This document shows, piece after piece, positions 14,825-20,127 of a stretch of 20,127 nucleotides of DNA. The position numbers and the translations under genes were made by a program. The notes beneath the pieces are model-generated. The model was not told where the DNA came from. It saw only the letters and a program-made list of their open reading frames with translations, and did not search any database. Source of the DNA: Lysobacterales bacterium CG02_land_8_20_14_3_00_62_12 (lineage in GTDB: Bacteria > Pseudomonadota > Gammaproteobacteria > Xanthomonadales > Ahniellaceae); contig PEUI01000357.1 in NCBI GenBank assembly GCA_002785585.1, positions 1 through 20,127 of the forward strand, given 5' to 3'. Numbering within the stretch: position 1 is the stretch's first letter; the number at the start of each line of letters is the position of its first letter.

Positions 14825-16189
14825 ATGCTAGATAAAGTCGTCATCGCCAATCGCGGCGAAATTGCCCTGCGCGTATTGCGCGCCTGTCACGCGCTTGGCA
14901 TCAAAACGGTGGCGGTGCATTCCACCGTCGACCGCAACCTCAAGCACGTCGGCATGGCCGACGAGTCGGTCTGCATCGGCGCCGCCTCGGCGCAGGAAAG
15001 TTACCTCAATATTCCGCGCATCATCGCTGCCGCCGAGGTGACCGACGCCCAGGCGATCCATCCGGGCTACGGCTTTTTGAGCGAAAGCGCCGATTTCGCC
15101 GAGCGCGTCGAAAAATCCGGCTTCGTCTTCATTGGGCCAACCGCCGACGTAATCCGCTTGATGGGCGACAAGGTGCAGGCGATCAAAGCGATGCAAGCCG
15201 CCGGCGTGCCCTGCGTGCCGGGTTCCGATGGCCCGCTGGACGACGACGTGGCGAGCAACGCGGCGCTGGCGCGGGGCATCGGCTATCCGGTCATCATCAA
15301 AGCTGCCGGTGGTGGCGGTGGTCGCGGCATGCGCGTGGTGCATACCGAGTCGGCCCTGCCCAATGCCATCCAGACCACGCGCGCCGAGGCCAAGGCAGCG
15401 TTCAACAATGACATGGTCTACATGGAGAAATTTCTCGAAACGCCGCGGCATATCGAGATCCAGGTGTTGGCCGACGGCCAAGGCAACGCGATCCATCTGG
15501 GCGAACGCGATTGCTCGATGCAGCGGCGCCACCAAAAAGTGCTCGAAGAGGCGCCCGCGCCCGGCATCACGCCGGAACAACGCGCCGCCATCGGCAAAGT
15601 CTGCGTCGATGCCTGTGTGCGGATCGGTTATCGCGGCGCCGGCACGTTCGAGTTTTTGTTTCAGGATGGCGCGTTTTATTTCATCGAGATGAACACCCGC
15701 ATCCAGGTCGAACACCCGGTCACCGAAATGATTACCGGCGTCGATCTGGTGCGCGAGCAATTGTTGATCGCCAGCGGCCACAAACTTTCACTGCGCCAAG
15801 AGGACATCCGCATCAGCGGCCACGCCATCGAATGCCGAATCAACGCCGAAGACCCGGAAAGTTTTCTGCCGAGTCCGGGCGTGATTACCCGCTTTCACGC
15901 TCCCGGTGGACCCGGCGTGCGCGTCGATACGCATATTTATGATGGCTATCGGATTCCGCCGAACTACGATTCGATGATCGGCAAATTGATCGTGCACGGG
16001 CCCAATCGCCTCCAGGCGATGGCGCGGATGCGGGTGGCGCTGGCCGAACTGGTGATCGACGGCATCAAGACCAATGTGCCGCTGCAAGCCAGAATCATCG
16101 CCGACCCGGGTTTTCAGGCCGGTGGCGCGAACATCCACTATCTGGAAAAGCGCATCGCCGAACGCCGCGAAAAAGTGATCGGCCTGTGA
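14825..16189 (+). CDS. accC: Acetyl-CoA carboxylase, biotin carboxylase subunit
   Basis: AccC carboxylates the biotin on AccB using ATP and bicarbonate. The 454 residues contain the N-terminal IANRGEIALRVLRACHALGI, an ATP-grasp core with the glycine-rich loop KAAGGGGGRGM, ERDCSMQRRHQKVLEEAP, and EMNTRIQVEHPVTEM with E288, N290 and R292 at the same numbers as in the E. coli enzyme. The C-terminal YDSMIGKLIVHG stretch is normal. No good Shine-Dalgarno precedes the ATG. The gap from accB contains a 12-bp palindrome (ACCCGGCCGGGT, 14711-14722) and a run of eight C at 14795-14802. It is followed by a decayed toxin-antitoxin pair and then prmA. Confidence 0.97.
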   Translation: MLDKVVIANRGEIALRVLRACHALGIKTVAVHSTVDRNLKHVGMADESVCIGAASAQESYLNIPRIIAAAEVTDAQAIHPGYGFLSESADFAERVEKSGFVFIGPTADVIRLMGDKVQAIKAMQAAGVPCVPGSDGPLDDDVASNAALARGIGYPVIIKAAGGGGGRGMRVVHTESALPNAIQTTRAEAKAAFNNDMVYMEKFLETPRHIEIQVLADGQGNAIHLGERDCSMQRRHQKVLEEAPAPGITPEQRAAIGKVCVDACVRIGYRGAGTFEFLFQDGAFYFIEMNTRIQVEHPVTEMITGVDLVREQLLIASGHKLSLRQEDIRISGHAIECRINAEDPESFLPSPGVITRFHAPGGPGVRVDTHIYDGYRIPPNYDSMIGKLIVHGPNRLQAMARMRVALAELVIDGIKTNVPLQARIIADPGFQAGGANIHYLEKRIAERREKVIGL

Positions 16190-16224
16190 CCCGGTAAGCG
16201 TCGCTCGTTGTGTTCCGATTGAGC

Positions 16225-16230
16225 TAAAAT
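16225..16230 (+). promoter_or_regulatory. Possible -10 box upstream of the dinJ/yafQ-like pair
   Basis: TAAAAT stands out in a GC-rich setting 30 bases before the antitoxin start. No matching -35 at a suitable distance was found; TTGTGT at 16208-16213 is only 11 bases upstream. Low confidence. Confidence 0.25.
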
Positions 16231-16260
16231 TCGCGTTCAAGCTGATCGGGGTACTAAATC

Positions 16261-16520
16261 ATGGCGGCAACTGCATTGGTCCGGGCGCGGATTGATGAAA
16301 CGCTGAAGAATGAAGCTGCCGCCGTGCTGGCAGGCATGGGGCTTTGGTTACGTCATTCGGGCGCATTGCGCTGACCAAGATTGCCAAGGAAAAGGCGTTG
16401 CCCTTCGAGATGCGCGTACCCAACGCGCTGACGGCGGAAACGCTGGCAAAAAGCGAACGCGGCGAAGACCTGCACCACGCCAAGGATGCTGACGACCTGT
16501 TCAACCAATTAGGCATCTGA
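16261..16520 (+). pseudogene. DinJ/RelB-like antitoxin, frameshifted
   Basis: The first frame gives MAATALVRARIDETLKNEAA followed by AVLAGMGL, the ribbon-helix-helix start of DinJ/RelB antitoxins, then runs into nonsense and a stop at 16372-16374 (37 residues). The expected continuation lies in another frame from 16347: VTSFGRIALTKIAKEKALPF, then EMRVPNALTAETL..., ending FNQLGI at the TGA 16518-16520. One base is missing around 16344-16347. Restoring it gives about 86 residues, the family's normal length. The last base of its stop is the first base of the toxin ATG (TGATG). No slippery sequence is present, so a mutation or sequencing error is more likely than programmed frameshifting. Confidence 0.85.
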
Positions 16521-16798
16521 TGCGCCAGCCAGTCTATTCCGGCCAATTCAAGCGCGACGTGAAGCAGGCGCAGAAACGCGGCAAGGATATGGACAAGCTC
16601 AAGGCCTTGCTGGGCTTGCTCATCGAGGACAAGCCATTGCCAGCAACCCACTTCGACCACCCGCTGAAAGGCGGCTGGCGTGGCTTCCGTGATACCCACA
16701 TCGAGCCGGATTGGTTGCTGATCTACAAGATTTCTGGCGACGTGGTGCGCTTCGAGCGTACCGGAATGCCACGCCTGCTGCCGCTGAGCGCGTGCTGA
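16520..16798 (+). CDS. YafQ-type RelE toxin with altered C-terminus lacking the catalytic His
   Basis: This 92-residue product is clearly a YafQ-family mRNA interferase: YSGQFKRDVKQAQKRGKDMD, then DHPLKGGWRGFRDTHIEPDWLLIYK, then VRFERTG. E. coli YafQ active-site residues H50, H63 and D67 have counterparts here (DHPL, DTHIEPDW). After RTG, E. coli reads THAALFG, carrying catalytic H87 and F91; here it reads MPRLLPLSAC. Dropping one base near 16763-16766 would give RTG-C-H-A-C-C-R and a stop at 16785, restoring the His at about the right length. An insertion near the 3' end has therefore probably inactivated the toxin, consistent with survival despite a broken antitoxin. It sits between accC and prmA. 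Confidence 0.85.
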   Translation: MRQPVYSGQFKRDVKQAQKRGKDMDKLKALLGLLIEDKPLPATHFDHPLKGGWRGFRDTHIEPDWLLIYKISGDVVRFERTGMPRLLPLSAC

Positions 16799-16828
16799 CC
16801 GATCCCAATCAACGCAAGAGGGAACCTG

Positions 16829-17719
16829 ATGTCCTGGCTTGAACTTTCGGTGGTCGTACAAAAAGACAGTCTCGCCCGCGTCGAGGCGGCGCTCGAAGAC
16901 CTGGGCGCGTTGTCGGTGACCTTGCTCGATGCCGAAGATGTTCCGATCCTGGAACCGGCGGCCGGCGAAACGCCAGTGTGGCCGAACGTCGTCGTGAACG
17001 CGCTGTTCGAGGCCACGGTGGATCGCGGCGGACTGTTCGATGCCCTGCAACTGATGGTGGCCTGGCTGACGCCGGAGCGGGTCAGCTTTCGCGATGTCGC
17101 CGATGCCGACTGGACCCGCGCCTGGATGGACCAGTTCAAACCGATGGCGTTCGGCCGGCGGACCTTTATCTATCCGTGGAATATCGAGCCGCCCGACCAG
17201 CCGGACCAGGTTGTCATCAGGCTCGATCCTGGCCTGGCCTTTGGTACCGGCACCCACGCCACCACCGCCCTTTGTCTGCACTGGCTGGATGGCTTGGCAC
17301 TGAGCGGCCGCCGGGTGATCGATTTCGGTTGTGGCTCCGGCATTCTGGCGATTGCCGCGCTGAAACTCGGCGCCGCCGAAGCGATCGGCATCGACAACGA
17401 TCCGCAGGCGCTGCTGGCCAGCCACGACAACGCCGAGCGCAACGGCGTGCTCGATCACCTGCATCTGTACACGCCAGAAAACGCGCCGGTGCTGAGCGCC
17501 GATGTCGTCGTCGCCAATATTCTGGCGAGTGCGTTGATCGCGCTGGAAGCGACATTGGCGGCGCTCTGTCGGCCGGGCGCCCTGATCGCGCTCTCCGGCA
17601 TCCTGCGCGGCCAGGAAGGCGAAGTCATGGCGGCGTTCGCGGCCGACTTCAGCGAACTGGAAGTGGTCCAGCAAGAAGACTGGGTGCGCATCACCGGTCG
17701 CCGGCGGAGCGCTGGATGA
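16829..17719 (+). CDS. prmA: Ribosomal protein L11 methyltransferase
   Basis: PrmA methylates ribosomal protein L11 using S-adenosylmethionine. The 296 residues include the N-terminal L11-recognition domain (SWLELSVVV...), the linker containing DPGLAFGTGTHATTALCLHW, the SAM-binding motif VIDFGCGSGILAIAALKLGA (from about residue 163), the acidic IGIDND motif, and VVANILASALIAL, where NILA replaces the NPPY-type motif as usual in PrmA. GAGGGAAC lies just upstream of the ATG. accC-prmA adjacency is common in gammaproteobacteria, here interrupted by the toxin-antitoxin remnant. The stop overlaps the folA start as ATGA. Confidence 0.96.
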   Translation: MSWLELSVVVQKDSLARVEAALEDLGALSVTLLDAEDVPILEPAAGETPVWPNVVVNALFEATVDRGGLFDALQLMVAWLTPERVSFRDVADADWTRAWMDQFKPMAFGRRTFIYPWNIEPPDQPDQVVIRLDPGLAFGTGTHATTALCLHWLDGLALSGRRVIDFGCGSGILAIAALKLGAAEAIGIDNDPQALLASHDNAERNGVLDHLHLYTPENAPVLSADVVVANILASALIALEATLAALCRPGALIALSGILRGQEGEVMAAFAADFSELEVVQQEDWVRITGRRRSAG

Positions 17720-18219
17720 CGCCGCCCTCCCCGCGACTGACCTTGATCGCGGCGCTGGATCAACAGCGCGGCATCGGTGTCGGCGGCCAATTGCCCTGGC
17801 GGCTGCCCGATGACCTGAAACGCTTCAAGCAATTGACCCATGGCAAAACCCTGTTGATGGGCCGCAAGACCGCCGAATCGCTGGGCCGGGCGCTACCGGG
17901 ACGGCGCAACCTGGTGTTGACCCGCAGTGGCGCCGCGCCCTATGTCGGCATGCAAGTGGTGGCCTCGCTCGACGCTGCCCTGGCGCAAGTCAGCGATGAA
18001 TTGATAGTGATCGGTGGCGGCGAAATCTACGCCCTCTGCATCGCCCAGGCCGAAGCCCTCCATCTGACCCTGGTCGACACCTGGGTCACCGCAGCCGACG
18101 TATTTTTCCCGGAACTCATCGCCGCCGAATGGCGCGAAACCGCGCGCATCGCCCACCCCGCCGATGCCCAACACGCCCAAGCCTTCGCCTTCGTCGATTT
18201 ACAACGCCTCCGCAAGTAG
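17716..18219 (+). CDS. folA: Dihydrofolate reductase
   Basis: FolA reduces dihydrofolate to tetrahydrofolate with NADPH. The 167-residue protein has the typical TLIAALDQQRGIGVGGQLPW start and LPDDLKRFK with the catalytic acid at D33 (D27 in E. coli). MGRKTAESLGRALPGRRNLV and IGGGEIYALCIAQAE follow. Its ATG overlaps the prmA stop by four bases, so translation is probably coupled. It converges on apaH. Confidence 0.96.
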   Translation: MTPPSPRLTLIAALDQQRGIGVGGQLPWRLPDDLKRFKQLTHGKTLLMGRKTAESLGRALPGRRNLVLTRSGAAPYVGMQVVASLDAALAQVSDELIVIGGGEIYALCIAQAEALHLTLVDTWVTAADVFFPELIAAEWRETARIAHPADAQHAQAFAFVDLQRLRK

Positions 18220-18223
18220 AGCC

Positions 18224-18282
18224 CCAAAACCCGCCGCGCAACGCCCCAAGCCGCCCAGCGCCGCGTTGGGTTGGGGGTTTGG
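18224..18282. terminator. Imperfect hairpin between convergent folA and apaH
   Basis: CCAAAACCC (18224-18232) can pair with GGGTTTGG (18275-18282), leaving one bulged A, and CAACGC (18239-18244) with GCGTTG (18263-18268). A bidirectional terminator is plausible from its position between convergent genes. There is no proper T-tract, so this is weak. Confidence 0.35.
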
Positions 18283-18321
18283 CGACGCTGGATTGGGTGC
18301 GTTGCTGCTGGACGCTAGACC

Positions 18322-19167
18322 TCAAACGCTTTTGCGACCGACTTGCGCGCGTGCGGCGCAGGCGATGGAGATGATGCGTGGCTCGGGGCCGAGTTGCAGT
18401 GCCGTCAGCCGACCGCCCCAGACCGCGCCGGTGTCGAGGGCATGCACGCCCATGCCCTGCATCAGGCCGAGCGTTGACCAATGCCCGCAGAGGATCGGCA
18501 GGTCGCGCTGGCTGTGGCCGGGCACTTCGAACCAGGGATAAAAGCCCGGTTTTTGAGTGCCGGGCGCGCCTTTGTCGTTGAGGTTGATGCGGCCGTGGAT
18601 ATCGCAATAACGCATGCGCGTCATCACGTTGATGATGCAGCGCAGTCGATCATCGCCGCTGAGGGTTTTGGACCAGGTGTTGGGGCGATCACCGAACATA
18701 TTTCGGAGCAGCCGCTGATAACTGTCGCCACGCAGTTTTCGCTCGACTTCGGCGGCTCGCGCGGCGGCGATCGCCAGCGTCCACTTGGGCGCCAGGCCGG
18801 CGTGGACCATGGCAAATCCGAGATCGCGATCGCAATGAAACAGCGGGCGCTGGCGCAGCCAGTTGAGCAGATCATCGCGATCCGGCGCCGTCAGCACGCG
18901 ACGCAGGTCGGCATTGGCGCGCTGTTGTTCGTCTTCGCTGCGCACCGATACCGCGAGCAGGCTGAGATCGTGGTTGCCCAGCACCACCGTCGCTTGCGCG
19001 TCGAGCGAGCGCAGCAGGCGCAGTACTTCCAGTGACTGGCCGCCGCGATTGACCAGGTCGCCGCAGAACCAGAGTTGGTCTTGCGCCGGATCGAAGTGGA
19101 GTTTGTCCAGCAAGCTGACCAGGGCGTCGTGGCAGCCCTGTACGTCACCAATCGCGTAGGTGCTCAT
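18322..19167 (-). CDS. apaH: Bis(5'-nucleosyl)-tetraphosphatase, symmetrical
   Basis: ApaH cleaves diadenosine tetraphosphate to two ADP and also removes Np4 caps from RNA in E. coli. The 281 residues match the family. The metallophosphatase signature is in place: GDVQGC near the N-terminus (residues 8-13), GDLVNRG and GNHD, with VHAG and GHW further on. Its ATG follows the apaG stop by three bases, so the two form an operon, as in E. coli where rsmA-apaG-apaH are linked. Confidence 0.96.
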   Translation of the reverse strand: MSTYAIGDVQGCHDALVSLLDKLHFDPAQDQLWFCGDLVNRGGQSLEVLRLLRSLDAQATVVLGNHDLSLLAVSVRSEDEQQRANADLRRVLTAPDRDDLLNWLRQRPLFHCDRDLGFAMVHAGLAPKWTLAIAAARAAEVERKLRGDSYQRLLRNMFGDRPNTWSKTLSGDDRLRCIINVMTRMRYCDIHGRINLNDKGAPGTQKPGFYPWFEVPGHSQRDLPILCGHWSTLGLMQGMGVHALDTGAVWGGRLTALQLGPEPRIISIACAARAQVGRKSV

Positions 19168-19170
19168 GGC

Positions 19171-19548
19171 TCAATGCAAGGTCCGCGGCACCGACAGCGT
19201 GAACCGCGGAATGATCGCATCAAAGGCATTGCCATCTTCGGTGAGCATTTGATAGCTGCCCTGCATGGTGCCGACGGCGGTATCCAGGACCGCGCCCGAG
19301 GTGTACTCGAAGGCTTCGCCCGGGCCGAGATGCGGCTGTTCGCCGACGACGCCGTCGCCACGCACTTCTTCCACCTTGCCGCTGCCGTGGGTGATGATCC
19401 AGTGGCGGCTGATCAGTTGCGCGGCGATCTTGCCCTGGTTCTTGATGGTGATGGTGTAGGCAAACGCAAATCGGCCATCGCTGGGCGTTGAATGCTCGTC
19501 CAGAAAACGCGTGGCCACGCTGACCTGAATGTTGGGGGGCTGGTTCAT
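19171..19548 (-). CDS. apaG: ApaG domain protein (Co2+/Mg2+ efflux protein ApaG)
   Basis: A 125-residue protein of the ApaG/DUF525 family, a fibronectin-III-like fold. Family motifs are YTITIKNQGKIAAQLISRHW, the glycine-rich GSGKVEEVRGDGVVGEQPHL, YTSGAVLDTAVGTMQGSYQM and a terminal FDAIIPRFTLSVP. The molecular role is unsettled; mutants in Salmonella affect cobalt resistance and magnesium efflux. It lies directly before apaH on the same strand. The ATG at 19548 gives the family N-terminus (MNQPPNIQVSVATRFL); no strong ribosome-binding site is visible. Confidence 0.95.
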   Translation of the reverse strand: MNQPPNIQVSVATRFLDEHSTPSDGRFAFAYTITIKNQGKIAAQLISRHWIITHGSGKVEEVRGDGVVGEQPHLGPGEAFEYTSGAVLDTAVGTMQGSYQMLTEDGNAFDAIIPRFTLSVPRTLH

Positions 19549-19602
19549 GTCGACATTGTGGGCGAGCGCTGGCCGAACGGCAACAGGCAACTGCGCGCCG
19601 AG

Positions 19603-19632
19603 CTGACGAGCGGCGGTCGCCGCCGTTATGCT
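19603..19632 (+). promoter_or_regulatory. Candidate promoter for folC
   Basis: CTGACG (19603-19608) and TATGCT (19627-19632) are 18 bases apart and lie 28 bases before the folC ATG, in the 112-base divergent gap between apaG and folC. A GCGGCG/CGCCGC inverted repeat falls within the spacer. Pattern match only. Confidence 0.35.
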
Positions 19633-19660
19633 GCAAGCTTGGCTTTGATCGCGGCAAACC

Positions 19661-20127
19661 ATGCGGACACTGGATGACTGGTTGCAGCACTGGCTGACCC
19701 TGCCGCCGCGCGAAATCGTGCTGGGGTTGGACCGCGTCGGCGCGGTCTGGCGGGCCTTGGGCGCGCCGCCGATTGCGCGTCGGGTGATCAGCGTGGCCGG
19801 CACCAATGGCAAGGGCTCAACGGTGGCGTTTCTGGAAGCCATGCTGAGCGCCGGCGGTTATCGGGTCGGCGCGTTTACTTCGCCGCATGTGCTGCGTTAT
19901 CACGAGCGCATCCGCGTCGCCGGCTGCGACGTGAACGACGCCGATCTGATCCATGCGTTCACCCGCATCGAGGCCGCGCGCGGCAGCATCGTGCTGAGTT
20001 ATTTTGAAGCGGGTGCGCTGGCGGCGTGGCTGATTTTTGCCGCTGCCGAACTCGATGTGGCGGTGTTGGAGGTTGGCCTCGGCGGGCGTCTGGATGCGGT
20101 CAATCTGATCGCTGCCGATGTCGCCAT
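19661..20127 (+). CDS. folC: Folylpolyglutamate synthase/dihydrofolate synthase, 5' part
   Basis: The frame is open from ATG 19661 to the end of the window, so the C-terminal half or more is missing (155 codons shown; the family has about 420). The protein starts MRTLDDWLQHWLTLPPREIV and has the ATP-binding loop VAGTNGKGSTVAFLEAML (about residues 45-62), the TSPHVLRYHERIRV motif and the LEVGLGGRLDAVN motif, all diagnostic of FolC. FolC adds glutamate to dihydropteroate and to folates. With folA nearby it makes two folate genes in 2.5 kb, although they are not in one operon. No clear ribosome-binding site precedes the ATG. Confidence 0.93.
   Translation, partial: MRTLDDWLQHWLTLPPREIVLGLDRVGAVWRALGAPPIARRVISVAGTNGKGSTVAFLEAMLSAGGYRVGAFTSPHVLRYHERIRVAGCDVNDADLIHAFTRIEAARGSIVLSYFEAGALAAWLIFAAAELDVAVLEVGLGGRLDAVNLIAADVA

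Noticed and set aside
16340..16375. Programmed frameshift in the dinJ-like gene
   Set aside because: No slippery heptamer, Shine-Dalgarno-like stimulator or hairpin was seen; a simple deletion explains it better.
16259..17674. 471-codon minus-strand frame opposite prmA and the yafQ-like gene
   Set aside because: Antisense to well-supported genes and without any domain-like sequence.
1..20127. CRISPR arrays, tRNA or rRNA genes, insertion sequences, prophage genes
   Set aside because: No regularly spaced repeats, cloverleaf-like segments, rRNA motifs, transposase or phage proteins were seen on either strand.

Overview
The window reads as the chromosome of a GC-rich gammaproteobacterium, most likely in the Xanthomonadales (Lysobacterales). 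The grounds are gene order (aroQ-accB-accC-prmA; xthA divergent from pyrE; M23 peptidase-anmK), a PdxJ of the VPD...TSDHG type that I recall from Xanthomonas, and a palindrome-rich intergenic element of the kind common in that order. These are recognitions from memory, not search results. Most of the window is core metabolism.

Layout. Bases 1-4340 carry cell-wall turnover genes: a MepM-like M23 endopeptidase translationally coupled to anmK, then on the other strand a small ribbon-helix-helix protein and the muropeptide permease ampG, which is coupled to exonuclease III (xthA). xthA and pyrE diverge around 5102-5175. After pyrE comes an exported DUF4124 coiled-coil protein. Bases 6509-7900 are a scar-like zone: an orphan C-terminal SPASM fragment of a radical SAM protein, a small degenerate copy of the end of hemF, and a toxin-antitoxin pair whose toxin has a stop codon directly after its only good start. 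Then follow hemF and a large membrane diguanylate cyclase with a periplasmic beta-propeller (both minus), divergent from pdxJ.

Bases 12723-13029 hold no gene but do hold a 113-bp MITE-like element with 12-bp perfect inverted ends and two internal hairpins, a 17-bp tandem repeat and a further hairpin. Next come ogt, aroQ, accB and accC. A second toxin-antitoxin pair (dinJ/yafQ type) sits between accC and prmA and is damaged in both genes. prmA overlaps folA. folA converges on the apaG-apaH pair, and the window ends inside folC.

How the genes fit together: the peptidase, AmpG and AnmK are all parts of peptidoglycan opening and recycling; AccB and AccC are two subunits of acetyl-CoA carboxylase; FolA and FolC serve folate; PyrE, HemF, PdxJ and AroQ are single steps of pyrimidine, heme, vitamin B6 and aromatic synthesis. 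I do not see a convincing new multi-gene system. The most interesting content is the small-scale decay: three independent lesions in two toxin-antitoxin modules, a partial hemF duplication abutting one module, an orphan SPASM domain, and a 7-bp duplication that lengthens PdxJ. No tRNA, rRNA, CRISPR array or insertion-sequence transposase was seen.
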